This document shows positions 10,370 to 19,918 of a DNA stretch of 64,000 nucleotides, piece by piece. The stretch is from an uncultured Paracoccaceae bacterium. GTDB taxonomy: Bacteria > Pseudomonadota > Alphaproteobacteria > Rhodobacterales > Rhodobacteraceae. Each line of letters starts with the position of its first letter. Within the stretch, counting starts at the first letter, position 1. The stretch spans positions 1 to 64,000 of the forward strand of contig CAJXWO010000003.1 in assembly GCA_913062865.1 (NCBI GenBank), written 5' to 3'. Made by a program: the position numbers and the translations under genes. The notes under the pieces are model-generated. The model worked only from the letters and a program-made list of their open reading frames with translations. It was not told the DNA's origin and ran no database searches.

Positions 10370-10976
10370 GGGTGATTCCTCCGATCTTTAGAATAACGGC
10401 GCTGGGTTCTGTCTTACTTGTACGCGCCTCGCAGTCGAAGCGCCACTGGACGCGTGCGTTATCCACTTCCTTTTTCCAGTTTGCTCCCTTGGGAAACAGA
10501 GCCGCCCCCCCTTCGCACAAATGGCGTTCGGCAAAGCCTAGCAGCGTGTCCAGATCTGCAAGCGCCCGGGCGCTCAGGATATCGGCCGACAGTGGCGCGG
10601 TTGCCTCGATCCGTCCAGCGACCACCGTGGCAGGTGCCCCCGTTTCGCGGATCACAGTGCGAAGAAACGCACATTTGCGCTGGTCGCTTTCGACCAGTGT
10701 GACCTGCGCTACTGGCGAAAACTCCGCAGCAAGAATGGCGATCACCAGGCCCGGGAACCCGCCGCCACTGCCTAGATCCGCCCAGTGTTTCCAGCCCTGT
10801 GGTGCAAGATCGAAGATCTGCATCGAATCCGCGATATGACGGGTTTCCAGGTCATCTAGTGTATTTCGAGACACCAGGTTGATGCGCGGGTTCCACTTGC
10901 GCAAAAGCTGAGCATAGATCTCGAGCCGTTCAGATGTTTCACGTGAAACATCCATCGGCGAATCAAATGTGCTCAT
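10362..10976 (-). CDS. rsmG: 16S rRNA m7G527 methyltransferase RsmG (GidB)
   Basis: S-adenosylmethionine-dependent methylation of 16S rRNA G527 (E. coli numbering). It is 204 residues, with the SAM loop [15 protein letters not shown] near residue 70 and SDQRKCAFL after it. The start ATG overlaps the mnmG stop in ATGA. Codons 8-13 (MDVSRET) are spelled by a perfect parS palindrome, so this part of the sequence is under double constraint. Confidence 0.96.
   Translation of the reverse strand: MSTFDSPMDVSRETSERLEIYAQLLRKWNPRINLVSRNTLDDLETRHIADSMQIFDLAPQGWKHWADLGSGGGFPGLVIAILAAEFSPVAQVTLVESDQRKCAFLRTVIRETGAPATVVAGRIEATAPLSADILSARALADLDTLLGFAERHLCEGGAALFPKGANWKKEVDNARVQWRFDCEARTSKTEPSAVILKIGGITRV
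10935..10950. promoter_or_regulatory. parS site 1 (within rsmG)
   Basis: TGTTTCACGTGAAACA is a perfect 16-bp palindrome identical to the widely conserved chromosomal parS consensus. It lies inside the first codons of rsmG. Together with the nearby parAB genes it defines a ParB loading centre. Confidence 0.95.
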
Positions 10977-12850
10977 GCGGTCTGTGCCCGCTTGGCCTGA
11001 CGCAGCTTTGCCAGCAGCAAAGCCAGGGCAGCGGGTGTCATCCCCTCGATCCGGCCAGCTTGTGCCAGGGTCGCCGGTCTTGCTGTCGTCAGTTTTGCCT
11101 GCAGCTCGTTCGACAGCCCGTCGATCCCATCAAAAGAGAACTCGGGCGGGATCACCTGCGCCTCGTCGCGGCGCATGAGCTCTACGTCCCGCTGCTGCCG
11201 TTCAATGTAATTCGCATACAGTGCTTCGCGCGACAGCTGATCGGCCACCTCTTTGGGCAAGGCGGCAATCGCGTCATCAAGCGCGGTCAGATCGTCGAAA
11301 TCGACCTCGGGGAACGCCAGGACCTGAAACGCTGTCCGGCGTGTGCCATCCTGGTTTACCTGAATACCGGCAGCGCGCAGTTGCGATGGCGTGTAGTCCT
11401 CCGCCGTCAGAACGGCGCGGCCGGCCTCGAGGGCCTCCATCTTCTGCGCGAACGTCCTCCGCCGGGTTTCAGTCAGACAGCCGACCTTTTCTGCCAATGG
11501 CGTCAAACGCTGGTCGGCATTGTCCGCGCGCAGAGACAGGCGGAACTCGGCGCGCGAGGTGAACATGCGATACGGCTCGCTCACCCCGCGTGTGGTGAGG
11601 TCATCAACCATGACGCCGATATAGCTATCGGTGCGGGAAAAGATGACCGGCTCTTCTTCACGCACAGATCGCACAGCATTCAGCGCCGCGACCATGCCTT
11701 GGGCCGCGGCTTCTTCATAACCGGTGGTGCCATTGATCTGACCGGCAAGGAACAGCCCCGGCACATCATGCACCGCCAGCCGCGCATCCAGCGCACGGGG
11801 GTCGACGTAGTCGTATTCGATGGCATATCCTGGCTGCAGGATCTTCGCCTGCTCCAACCCATGGATCGACTGCACATAGGCCTCTTGCACATCCTCCGGC
11901 AACGAGGTCGAGATTCCGTTGGGATAAACTGTGTGGTCGTCGACGCCCTCTGGCTCCAGGAAGATCTGGTGCGATGACTTATCGGCGAAACGTACGATCT
12001 TATCCTCGATCGAGGGGCAATAGCGCGGGCCGATCCCGTCGATATGCCCGCCATACATGGCAGACCGATCCAGATTGTCGCGAATGATCGCGTGGGTCGC
12101 CTCGTTCGTATGGGTGATACCGCAGGGGATCTGCCTCAGATAGGCGCCCATGGTGAGGAAGGAAAAGAACACCGGCTCGTCATCACCCGGCTGCGCCTCC
12201 AGCTTGTCCCAAGCAATGGTACGCCCATCTAGGCGCGGCGGCGTCCCGGTTTTCAACCGGCCCAGCGGAAGGCCGAAACTGTCGATCCGCTCGGCCAGTT
12301 TTACCGACGGGCGGTCGCCCATACGGCCACCGGGGCGAGAAACGTCGCCGATATGGATCACGCCCCGCAGAAAAGTCCCGGTGGTCAGAACGACGGCACC
12401 TGCGTTGACCTGGCTGCCGTCGCCCAATGCGACGCCGGTCACACGGTTTCCTTGCATCAGGAAATCGGTGACCTCGCCCTCGAGAATGGTCAGATGTTCC
12501 AACGCGGACAGCTCTGCCTGCATCTCACGCCGGTACACCTTGCGGTCCGACTGCGCGCGGGGGCCTTGCACAGCAGGGCCCTTGCGGCGGTTCAGTAGGC
12601 GGAACTGGATCCCCGCCTTATCCGCAACGCGTCCCATCACGCCGTCCATCGCGTCGATCTCGCGCACCAGGTGGCCCTTGCCCAGGCCACCAATTGCCGG
12701 ATTACAGGACATGACGCCGATGCTGTCAAAGGTCAGCGTGATTAGCGCGGTGCGTGCGCCCATACGCGCAGCAGCAGCCGCGGCTTCGGACCCAGCGTGC
12801 CCGCCACCCACGACGATGACATCGAAATCCAGATGTTTCACGTGAAACAC
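10973..12850 (-). CDS. mnmG: tRNA uridine-5-carboxymethylaminomethyl modification enzyme MnmG (GidA)
   Basis: FAD- and NADH-dependent partner of MnmE for the cmnm5U34 modification of tRNA wobble uridines. The protein is 625 residues. It begins [30 protein letters not shown], where GGGHAG binds FAD. Other signatures are [22 protein letters not shown] and [13 protein letters not shown]. The start is a GTG (12850), because the parS palindrome occupies codons 1-6; the upstream GGAGT supports it. It starts 3 bp after mnmE ends and overlaps rsmG by 4 bp. Confidence 0.97.
   Translation of the reverse strand: MFHVKHLDFDVIVVGGGHAGSEAAAAAARMGARTALITLTFDSIGVMSCNPAIGGLGKGHLVREIDAMDGVMGRVADKAGIQFRLLNRRKGPAVQGPRAQSDRKVYRREMQAELSALEHLTILEGEVTDFLMQGNRVTGVALGDGSQVNAGAVVLTTGTFLRGVIHIGDVSRPGGRMGDRPSVKLAERIDSFGLPLGRLKTGTPPRLDGRTIAWDKLEAQPGDDEPVFFSFLTMGAYLRQIPCGITHTNEATHAIIRDNLDRSAMYGGHIDGIGPRYCPSIEDKIVRFADKSSHQIFLEPEGVDDHTVYPNGISTSLPEDVQEAYVQSIHGLEQAKILQPGYAIEYDYVDPRALDARLAVHDVPGLFLAGQINGTTGYEEAAAQGMVAALNAVRSVREEEPVIFSRTDSYIGVMVDDLTTRGVSEPYRMFTSRAEFRLSLRADNADQRLTPLAEKVGCLTETRRRTFAQKMEALEAGRAVLTAEDYTPSQLRAAGIQVNQDGTRRTAFQVLAFPEVDFDDLTALDDAIAALPKEVADQLSREALYANYIERQQRDVELMRRDEAQVIPPEFSFDGIDGLSNELQAKLTTARPATLAQAGRIEGMTPAALALLLAKLRQAKRAQTA
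12834..12849. promoter_or_regulatory. parS site 2 (at the start of mnmG)
   Basis: A second perfect TGTTTCACGTGAAACA palindrome, 1,899 bp from the first, covering nearly the whole start region of mnmG and reaching into its GTG start codon. Embedding of parS in the mnmG start is a known alphaproteobacterial arrangement. Confidence 0.95.
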
Positions 12851-12853
12851 TCC

Positions 12854-14134
12854 TTACTTTCCCAAGCAGAAGCTGGCGAAGATCTCGTCCAAAACCGATT
12901 CCACATCGACTCGACCGATCACGCTGTCCAAAGCGCGAATCCCGCTGCGCAATTCCTCTGCCGCCAGATCATATAAGTCCGGCCCCTGCCCGACCAAGCC
13001 CGTTGCCGCCTCAAGCGAAGACGACGCTAGGCGCAGCGCCGTGGCGTGCCGTTCCCGAATAGCCAGGCCAGCACCGGCGCTGCGCTGTTCCAGAATATCG
13101 GTGATCTGCGCAATCAGCGCGTCGACCCCTTGCCCGGTTTTGCCCGATATACCTTGACCGCCCGACAAGTCAGCCTTGGCCTGCAGAACGATATCCCCGT
13201 CCTGTGGCACAAGAACCGGCGCCTCATCCACAAACAGAAGGAACACCCTCAGATCCGCAGCGGCTGCGCGTTCTAGCGCACGGGCGATGCCCATCCCTTC
13301 CACCGCATCCTCGGCATCGCGCAAACCGGCGGTATCAAGCAGGGTGACAGGCAAGCCGTTCAGATCCATCCGAACCTCGATGATATCCCGCGTGGTGCCT
13401 GCAAACTCCGAGGTGATCGCTGCCTCACGCCCGGCAAGCCGATTGAGCAGCGTAGATTTACCGACATTCGGGCGACCAATGATGGCCACCTCATACCCGT
13501 CGCGGATGCGTTCAGCGGCTGTCACCCCAGCAATCTGCGGGGCCAGCTCGCCGCGAACCGACGCCAGCAACTCGGTCACCTCAGGCGACATATCGACCGG
13601 GACCTCCTCATCAGCGAAATCTATCGTCGCTTCCAAAAGGGCTGCTGCCCGTATCAGCTTTTGGCGCCATGCTTCCGTCACCTCGGACAATTCCCCCGAG
13701 AATACGGCCACCGCCTGACGCCGTTGCGCCTCGGTCTCGGCCTCGATCAGATCGGCCAGCCCCTCGATCTGGGCCAAGTCCATTCGTCCATTTTCGAGCG
13801 CGCGGCGGGTGAACTCCCCGGGGTCCGCCAAACGCAACCCTTCCAGAGCAGAAAGCGTGCGCAACACCGCGCGGTAAACCGCTGGACTGCCATGGGTCTG
13901 AAACTCGACCACGTCCTCACCGGTAAAGCTCTGACCGGCAGGGAAATACAGCACCAAAGCTTCGTCCAATACCGCGCCACCCGCATCGCGCAGCATGCGC
14001 AGCCCGGCCTGACGCGGTGGCGGGACTGACCCAGCCACACGCTCGGCCACCAACACGGCACCGGGCCCCGACAGGCGAATGATGGCAACGCCAGATTTCC
14101 CCGGCGCGGTCGCCAGGGCAAAGATCGTGTCCAT
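12854..14134 (-). CDS. mnmE: tRNA modification GTPase MnmE (TrmE)
   Basis: GTPase partner of MnmG. Its 426 residues show the N-terminal tetrahydrofolate-binding domain ([23 protein letters not shown]), the helical domain, and an inserted G domain with G1 [14 protein letters not shown] at 220-233, the [14 protein letters not shown]3/switch II region, and the C-terminal CLGK box with the catalytic cysteine. It lies between rho and mnmG on the same strand. Confidence 0.97.
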   Translation of the reverse strand: MDTIFALATAPGKSGVAIIRLSGPGAVLVAERVAGSVPPPRQAGLRMLRDAGGAVLDEALVLYFPAGQSFTGEDVVEFQTHGSPAVYRAVLRTLSALEGLRLADPGEFTRRALENGRMDLAQIEGLADLIEAETEAQRRQAVAVFSGELSEVTEAWRQKLIRAAALLEATIDFADEEVPVDMSPEVTELLASVRGELAPQIAGVTAAERIRDGYEVAIIGRPNVGKSTLLNRLAGREAAITSEFAGTTRDIIEVRMDLNGLPVTLLDTAGLRDAEDAVEGMGIARALERAAAADLRVFLLFVDEAPVLVPQDGDIVLQAKADLSGGQGISGKTGQGVDALIAQITDILEQRSAGAGLAIRERHATALRLASSSLEAATGLVGQGPDLYDLAAEELRSGIRALDSVIGRVDVESVLDEIFASFCLGK

Positions 14135-14162
14135 GCCTATGCCTCCGTCCCGCGCGCCGGGA

Positions 14163-15434
14163 TCAGGTGTTCATGGAATCGAAGAATTCACTGTTGGTCT
14201 TGGTCTGCTTGAGCTTGGACAAAAGGAACTCGATCGCGTCGGTCGTGCCCATCGGGTTCAGAATGCGGCGCAGAACAAAGGTCTTTTGCAGGTCCACCTT
14301 ATCGACCAGCAGATCCTCTTTCCGCGTGCCGGATTTGAGGATGTCGATGGCCGGGAACACACGCTTGTCCGCGATCTTGCGGTCCAGCACGATTTCCGAA
14401 TTGCCGGTGCCCTTGAACTCTTCAAAAATCACCTCGTCCATCCGGCTGCCCGTGTCGATCAGCGCGGTGGCGATGATGGTCAGGCTGCCGCCCTCTTCGA
14501 TATTCCGGGCCGCACCAAAGAACCGCTTGGGCCGTTGCAGCGCGTTGGCGTCCACACCGCCTGTCAGCACCTTGCCCGAGGACGGGACCACGGTGTTGAA
14601 GGCCCGACCCAGACGCGTGATAGAATCCAGCAGGATCACCACGTCGCGCTTGTGTTCGACCAGGCGCTTGGCCTTTTCGATCACCATTTCCGACACGGCA
14701 ACGTGGCGGGTCGCCGGTTCGTCGAAGGTGGAGCTGATGACCTCGCCCTTCACGGACCGCTGCATGTCGGTCACTTCCTCGGGGCGTTCGTCGATCAGAA
14801 GGACGATCAGGTAGCACTCCGGGTGGTTCTTTTCGATGCTCGAAGCGATGTTCTGCAGGATCACAGTTTTACCGGTCCGCGGCGGCGCCACAATCAGCGA
14901 CCGCTGCCCCTTGCCGATGGGCGCGACCAGGTCGATCACGCGGGCGGACTTGTCCTTGATCGTCGGATCTTCGATTTCCATCTTCAGCCGCTCATCAGGA
15001 TAAAGCGGCGTCAGGTTGTCGAACGCGATCTTATGGCGGGCACGCTCGGGCTCTTGGAAATTGATGCTGTTGACGTTGGTCAGAGCAAAATAGCGTTCGG
15101 TATCCTCGGGAGCCCGGATCGCACCTTCGATCGTGTCGCCTGTGCGCAGGGAATACTGACGGATCATGTCGGGCGAGACATAGATATCGTCGGGGCCGGG
15201 CAGGTAGTTCGCCTCGGGCGAGCGCAGGAAGCCGAACCCGTCTTGCAGCACTTCAAGCACACCGTCGCCGGCGATCTCCCACCCCTCTTCGGCGCGTTCC
15301 TTGAGGATTTGGAACATCATGTCGCCCTTGCGCATGGTCGAGGCGTTCTCGATTTCGAGCTCCTCTGCCATGGACAAAAGGTCTTTTGGGCTTTTTGCCT
15401 TCAGATCGGCAAGGTTCAAGCGTTCTTGGGTCAT
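14163..15434 (-). CDS. rho: Transcription termination factor Rho
   Basis: Hexameric RNA helicase that terminates untranslated transcripts. Starting at [20 protein letters not shown] (15434; the track's start is 23 codons upstream, inside the AT-rich region) gives 423 residues. The RNA-binding cold-shock-like domain includes [10 protein letters not shown]. The P-loop [10 protein letters not shown] lies in the middle, followed by the [14 protein letters not shown] segment and the catalytic [12 protein letters not shown]. It is the first gene of the minus-strand rho-mnmE-mnmG-rsmG-parAB run leading away from the putative origin. Confidence 0.97.
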   Translation of the reverse strand: MTQERLNLADLKAKSPKDLLSMAEELEIENASTMRKGDMMFQILKERAEEGWEIAGDGVLEVLQDGFGFLRSPEANYLPGPDDIYVSPDMIRQYSLRTGDTIEGAIRAPEDTERYFALTNVNSINFQEPERARHKIAFDNLTPLYPDERLKMEIEDPTIKDKSARVIDLVAPIGKGQRSLIVAPPRTGKTVILQNIASSIEKNHPECYLIVLLIDERPEEVTDMQRSVKGEVISSTFDEPATRHVAVSEMVIEKAKRLVEHKRDVVILLDSITRLGRAFNTVVPSSGKVLTGGVDANALQRPKRFFGAARNIEEGGSLTIIATALIDTGSRMDEVIFEEFKGTGNSEIVLDRKIADKRVFPAIDILKSGTRKEDLLVDKVDLQKTFVLRRILNPMGTTDAIEFLLSKLKQTKTNSEFFDSMNT

Positions 15435-15958
15435 GGCATATCTTCGGAAAGCAGGGATCGTCCGTTCAAACGGTGCGCGATCTATGTGTCGGGGAAAGTC
15501 CACGTCGGACGACGTTGCGCAGGCTGATAATCCTATCCGGTCTCCGAGTCAATCTGACGCGTGCCGGTCCTGTCTGGTTACCTCTCATAAATATAAGAAA
15601 GAAAAGAAAAAGGATGATGATGTAAGGGCCGACCATCTTTGTGGATTATCGGGTTTTCCCGGTTTCTCCTCTTGTGGGGAAAACCCCTGATCTCCGTCCC
15701 CAAAACATTAACTTCGTAAATTAACATGATTTGTCAGACACTTGATAGGTATGAGCCATGCCAGGCCTGTGTATGGTTCCGGTATAAGCCCCGTGTCACT
15801 CACCGTGTCCACAACCCGGACTTATCCTATCCCGAACGGGACAGGTGGGGCACGAACCACCGTGTTGTCCCCGGGGCGCGTGACGCTTGCATCCAAAGCC
15901 CTGTTTCCCCAGAAAGACCCCACCGCTTGTCGCACCTGTTGTCCACGGAAAGATCCAC
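15435..15958. other. Candidate chromosomal replication origin (oriC), non-coding
   Basis: This 524-bp gap between divergent rho and maf is the longest gene-free stretch here. It contains an unusually AT-rich tract (ATAAATATAAGAAAG onward, about 15588-15622). It has a near-match to the DnaA box at 15640-15648 (TGTGGATTA, one mismatch to TGTGGATAA). Weaker boxes are at 15673, 15805, 15939 and 15951 (each two mismatches). A 10-bp inverted repeat GGGTTTTCCC/GGGAAAACCC spans 15651-15686. The flanks (rho-mnmE-mnmG-rsmG-parAB on one side, maf-aroE-coaE-dnaQ on the other) are those that surround the origin in several Rhodobacteraceae. The assignment is inference from context and motifs. Confidence 0.7.
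15640..15648 (-). promoter_or_regulatory. Candidate DnaA box in putative oriC
   Basis: TGTGGATTA is the best match in the region to the DnaA box (TTATCCACA on the minus strand), with one mismatch. It lies directly beside the AT-rich tract, as expected for an unwinding element. Confidence 0.5.
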
Positions 15959-16555
15959 ATGCCGCGTCTTGTTCTGGCCTCCGGTTCCGAGATCCGCGCC
16001 CAGCTCTTGCGCCAGGCGCAGGTCGCTTTCGATGTCGAAAAACCCCGGGTCGACGAAGACGCCGTGCGTGCCGCGCTCGACGCCGAGGGTGCCAGTCCCC
16101 GCGACCAGGCCGATGCCCTGGCCGAAATGAAGGCACGGCGCATCGCGGACAAGCATCCCGATGCGTTGGTCCTTGGTTGTGATCAGGTACTTGACTGCGC
16201 GGGCAAGGTGTTTGCCAAACCCGAAACACCGGAAGATGCCGAGCGGCAGTTGAAACAGTTGCGCGGCAAGACCCATCGCCTGCTTTCTGCGGCCGTGTTG
16301 TACGAGAATGCTGAACCGACCTGGCGCCATGTCGGTGTGGTCCGCTTGCACATGCATGACCTGTCGGACGCCTATATCGCCGAATATCTTGACCGGAACT
16401 GGGAAAGCGTGCGCCATAGCGTCGGGGCCTACAAGCTTGAGGAAGAGGGCGCGCGATTGTTTGCGCGGATCGACGGGGATTACTTCACCGTGCTCGGCCT
16501 GCCCCTGCTCGAGCTGCTGTCACACCTGGTCCTGCGCGGAGAACTGAACCGATGA
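15959..16555 (+). CDS. maf: Maf family nucleotide pyrophosphatase
   Basis: Septum-formation-inhibitor family; characterised members hydrolyse dTTP/UTP or modified NTPs as a house-cleaning function. The start MPRLVLASGSEIRAQLL is at 15959, so the track's 24 upstream codons belong to the putative origin region. The 198 residues contain the family's LASGSE opening, VLGCDQVL near residue 78 and the GDYFTVLGLPLLELL end. It leads the maf-aroE-coaE-dnaQ run, overlapping aroE by 4 bp. Confidence 0.95.
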   Translation: MPRLVLASGSEIRAQLLRQAQVAFDVEKPRVDEDAVRAALDAEGASPRDQADALAEMKARRIADKHPDALVLGCDQVLDCAGKVFAKPETPEDAERQLKQLRGKTHRLLSAAVLYENAEPTWRHVGVVRLHMHDLSDAYIAEYLDRNWESVRHSVGAYKLEEEGARLFARIDGDYFTVLGLPLLELLSHLVLRGELNR

Positions 16556-17385
16556 GCCATGCGCCCGTTCCCCTTGCCGGAGTGATCGGTCATCCGATCG
16601 CCCACTCCAAATCCCCGCGGCTGCACGCCCACTGGCTGCGCCGCTACAATGCACCTGGCCACTATATCCCGATGGATGTTGCGCCGGATCACCTGGCCGA
16701 GGTGATCCGCACCTTGCCAAAGGCTGGATTCGTGGGTGTGAACGTGACCATCCCGCACAAGGAAAAGATTCTGGAGATCGCGGATCTCATTACCGACCGT
16801 GCGACGCTGATCGGGGCGGCCAATACCTTGATCTTCCGGAAGGATGGCAAGATCCACGCAGACAATACGGATGGCTACGGTTTCGTCGAGAACATCCGCC
16901 AGAAAGCGCCCGACTGGACGCCCAAGGCGGGGCCGGCGGCAGTGTTCGGGGCCGGTGGAGCTGCGCGCGCGGTGGTGGCCGCGCTTCTCGACGTCGGCGT
17001 GCCCGAGATCATGATCTCGAACCGAACCCGTATCCGGGCAGAGCAATTGCAGCGTGATTTCGGCAAGCGGATCACCGTGGTCGACTGGGTTCAGGCCGGT
17101 AACATGCTGGATGAGGCGCGTACCGTCGTGAACACCTCGTCGCTGGGCATGGTCGGTCAGCCGGAATTGCGGGTGCCGCTCGATGGGCTGCGACAGGATG
17201 CTTTGGTGACCGACCTGGTCTACACTCCGCTTCAGACGCGGCTTTTGCGCACCGCAACGGAAATGGGATGCACCACGGTCGATGGGCTGGGCATGCTGCT
17301 GCACCAGGCGGTGCCCGGGTTCGAACGCTGGTTCGGCACCCGGCCCGAGGTTGACGACGATCTGCGCGCCGCCGTTCTGAGATGA
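16552..17385 (+). CDS. aroE: Shikimate dehydrogenase
   Basis: NADPH-dependent reduction of 3-dehydroshikimate in the aromatic amino acid pathway. It is 277 residues, with the substrate site GHPIAHSKSPRLHAHW at the N-terminus, NVTIPHKE carrying the catalytic lysine near residue 70, the nucleotide-binding FGAGGAARAV, and the C-terminal GLGMLLHQAVPGFERWFG. It overlaps maf and coaE by 4 bp on each side, indicating one transcript. Confidence 0.97.
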   Translation: MSHAPVPLAGVIGHPIAHSKSPRLHAHWLRRYNAPGHYIPMDVAPDHLAEVIRTLPKAGFVGVNVTIPHKEKILEIADLITDRATLIGAANTLIFRKDGKIHADNTDGYGFVENIRQKAPDWTPKAGPAAVFGAGGAARAVVAALLDVGVPEIMISNRTRIRAEQLQRDFGKRITVVDWVQAGNMLDEARTVVNTSSLGMVGQPELRVPLDGLRQDALVTDLVYTPLQTRLLRTATEMGCTTVDGLGMLLHQAVPGFERWFGTRPEVDDDLRAAVLR

Positions 17386-17975
17386 GTTTCCGCCTTGGTC
17401 TGACCGGGTCGATCGGGATGGGCAAGTCCACCACGGCACGCATGTTCGGCGACGCAGGGTGTGCCGTGTGGGATGCGGATGCCGCCGTTCATCGCATGTA
17501 TGCGCCGGGTGGTGCCGCGGTCGATCCCATGCGGGCCGCCTTTCCCCAGGCGATTGTGGACGGGGCCGTGTCACGCGACCGCCTTAAAGAGATCATCGCC
17601 TGCGACCCCGATGCCCTAAAACGGATCGAGACCATCGTGCATCCGTTGGTCGCGGCGGACCGCGCCGCCTTTGCTGAAAAGACCAGCGCGGATATCGTGG
17701 TGTTCGACATACCGTTGTTGTTCGAAACGGGCGGCGACGCCTTGATGGACGCCACTGTATGCGTCACGATTCCAGCCGAAGAACAACGCGCCCGTGTGTT
17801 GGCCAGGCCGGGGATGACCGCGGCACAATTCGATGCCATCCTTTCGAAACAGATGCCGAACGCGGAAAAGGTGCGGTGCGCCGACTATGTGGTTGTCACG
17901 GATACGCTGGATCACGCCCGTGAACAGGTGGCGCGGATCGTGGCCCAAATCAGGGAGCAGTTGAAAGATGCGTGA
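17382..17975 (+). CDS. coaE: Dephospho-CoA kinase
   Basis: Last step of coenzyme A synthesis, phosphorylating dephospho-CoA. The 197-residue protein has the P-loop [17 protein letters not shown] at the N-terminus, the [10 protein letters not shown] segment and the [11 protein letters not shown] motif in the middle. It overlaps aroE by 4 bp and dnaQ by 8 bp. Confidence 0.97.
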   Translation: MSFRLGLTGSIGMGKSTTARMFGDAGCAVWDADAAVHRMYAPGGAAVDPMRAAFPQAIVDGAVSRDRLKEIIACDPDALKRIETIVHPLVAADRAAFAEKTSADIVVFDIPLLFETGGDALMDATVCVTIPAEEQRARVLARPGMTAAQFDAILSKQMPNAEKVRCADYVVVTDTLDHAREQVARIVAQIREQLKDA

Positions 17976-18705
17976 GATCGTCCTCGATACCGAAACCACC
18001 GGCTTCGATCCGGAGCAGGGCGACCGGATCGTCGAAATCGGCGCGATCGAGCTTTACAACCACGTGCCGACCGGCCGTACCTATCACCAATATATCAACC
18101 CGCAACGCGGCATGCCGGACGAAGCCTTTGGCGTGCACGGAATCGGCCCCGATCTGCTGAGCAACCCGCGCCCCGCCAATCCGGGCGAGATAACACTCAA
18201 GGACAAGCCGGTCTTTGCCGAGATCGGCCACGCCTTCTTCGAGTTCGCGGGCGACGCGAAACTGGTTATTCACAATGCCACGTTCGACATGAAATTCCTG
18301 AATGCGGAATTGCGGTGGATGAACCTGCCCGCCCTGCCCTGGGAACGGGCGGTCGATACGCTCGCCATCGCGCGGCAGAAATTTCCGGGCTCGCCTGCGT
18401 CGCTCGACGCGTTGTGCCGCCGCTTTGCCATCGACAACACCGCGCGCACGCTGCACGGGGCGCTGCTCGACTCAGAAATTCTGGCCGAAGTCTATCTTGA
18501 GCTGATCGGCGGACGGCAGCCGGATTTCATGCTTCAAGCCCGGCACGGTTCCGGCGGAGGCGCAGGACCAGACAGCGCAGACTGGCGGCCGACACCACGA
18601 CCGACCCCGCTCCCCTCTCGGATGTCCGCAGAAGAAAAAGCGGCCCATGACGCCTTTGTGGATGCCATGGGCGATGACGCTTTGTGGAAAAAACTGACCG
18701 GCTGA
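17968..18705 (+). CDS. dnaQ: DNA polymerase III epsilon subunit (3'-5' proofreading exonuclease)
   Basis: Proofreading subunit of the replicative polymerase. The 245-residue protein carries the three exonuclease motifs: [22 protein letters not shown] at the N-terminus (Exo I), [14 protein letters not shown] (Exo II) and the [17 protein letters not shown] segment (Exo III). The proline- and glycine-rich linker after residue 190 and the final helix probably hold the polymerase clamp/alpha contacts. It ends 3 bp from convergent secB. Confidence 0.96.
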   Translation: MREIVLDTETTGFDPEQGDRIVEIGAIELYNHVPTGRTYHQYINPQRGMPDEAFGVHGIGPDLLSNPRPANPGEITLKDKPVFAEIGHAFFEFAGDAKLVIHNATFDMKFLNAELRWMNLPALPWERAVDTLAIARQKFPGSPASLDALCRRFAIDNTARTLHGALLDSEILAEVYLELIGGRQPDFMLQARHGSGGGAGPDSADWRPTPRPTPLPSRMSAEEKAAHDAFVDAMGDDALWKKLTG

Positions 18706-18708
18706 GGG

Positions 18709-19212
18709 TCAGTTGGGCGTGGCAGCGGCCTCTTGCTCGGCCTTGCGACGCTGGATTTCGTTCCGGTAGAGTTGAAGAAAGTCGATATTCTCAAGGTTCA
18801 GCGGCGGGAAACCGCCATCGCGGGTCACATCGCTGACAATGCGGCGAACGAACGGGAACAGCATCCGCGGGCACTCGATCATCAGGAACGGGTGCATCTG
18901 CTCGTCGGGCAGGCCTTCGATCTGAAACAGACCCGCATAATCCAGCTCGAGCAGGAACAGCGGCGTACCGGAGTCCTTGGATTTCGATTCGACCTTGAGC
19001 TTCAGGATGATCTCGTACTGGTTCTCGGTCTGGCGCTTGCGGGGCTCCAGATTGACTTGCACGGACACGTCGGGCTTTGCCTCGCCCGTCATGCCCTTCT
19101 GGACGAGAATATTCTCGAACGACATGTCGCGCACATACTGAGCGAGTGCACTGAACTTGAAATTCGGCTGCCGCGCGTCGGCAGCGGGGGCGGCGGTATC
19201 GGTTTCGGCCAT
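18709..19212 (-). CDS. secB: Protein-export chaperone SecB
   Basis: Tetrameric chaperone that keeps preproteins unfolded and passes them to SecA. The start is set at MAETDTAAPAA (19212) rather than the track's start five codons upstream; this gives 167 residues. The conserved core contains QYVRDMSFENI, the ECPRMLFPFVRRIVSDVTRDGGFPPL segment, and a C-terminal tail without the zinc-type motif, as is common in alphaproteobacteria. It is convergent with dnaQ. Confidence 0.96.
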   Translation of the reverse strand: MAETDTAAPAADARQPNFKFSALAQYVRDMSFENILVQKGMTGEAKPDVSVQVNLEPRKRQTENQYEIILKLKVESKSKDSGTPLFLLELDYAGLFQIEGLPDEQMHPFLMIECPRMLFPFVRRIVSDVTRDGGFPPLNLENIDFLQLYRNEIQRRKAEQEAAATPN

Positions 19213-19295
19213 CGTTTTGCTCCACAAAATCCGGGTCGGCGCAGGCTGTAGCAGGTTGCGACCGCTGCCTCAATGCTGGGTGGCGATGTGCGCGG

Positions 19296-19811
19296 TCAAT
19301 GCTCGGTCCAGCCCGACGGCTTGCTGGCAGGCCGACCCCTCGGCGACGGATCGTTGGGGTCCTCGGACGGGTCGACCTCGGCATATTGGCCGTCGATCAC
19401 GTCGTCGCGCGCCGGCGGTGGCCTGCGGCGGTGGTGGGGCGGTTCGCCCATGGCGAAGCTTTGTACCGTGACGCGCTTGCGCAGGTAATTCAGCACGGCT
19501 ACGCGCACCGGTGGCATCAGCAGCGCGAAGCCCACAGCGTCGGTGAAGAAGCCCGGCGTCAACAAAAGCGCCCCCGACACGAGGATCATCGCGCCATGGG
19601 CAAGTGGCTCGGTCGGGTCATCAAGCGTGGAAAAGGACCGGCGCAGGTCGTTCATGGCCATCCGCCCCTGGCTGCGCACCAGCCAGGTCCCGGCGATCGC
19701 CGTCAAAACGACAATTCCCAGGGTTGGCCAGAGCCCGATCCAGCCGCCCACCTGGATGAAAAGGGCGATTTCGATCAACGGCACAGTGAGAAATGCCAGA
19801 AAAATCCACAT
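19296..19811 (-). CDS. fxsA: FxsA family membrane protein
   Basis: Small inner-membrane protein of the FxsA family, named for suppression of F-plasmid phage exclusion in E. coli; its physiological role is unknown. Starting at MWIFLAFLTVPLIEIALF (19811) gives 171 residues, with about four hydrophobic segments in the first 120 (including GWIGLWPTLGIVVLTAIAG and PGFFTDAVGFALLMPPVR, the family hallmark). A basic, proline-rich cytoplasmic tail follows (GEPPHHRRRPPPARD). It is upstream of secB on the same strand and diverges from the tim44-like gene. Confidence 0.9.
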   Translation of the reverse strand: MWIFLAFLTVPLIEIALFIQVGGWIGLWPTLGIVVLTAIAGTWLVRSQGRMAMNDLRRSFSTLDDPTEPLAHGAMILVSGALLLTPGFFTDAVGFALLMPPVRVAVLNYLRKRVTVQSFAMGEPPHHRRRPPPARDDVIDGQYAEVDPSEDPNDPSPRGRPASKPSGWTEH

Positions 19812-19918
19812 GAGAGGCCTTTCGCGGTTTCGTGTGTGCGGTGGACTCGATCCCACCCCTCACCTACATAAGGTCCAAGCACAGCGGATACCACGTTCCG
19901 CCCCAAACCGAGGTCGAC

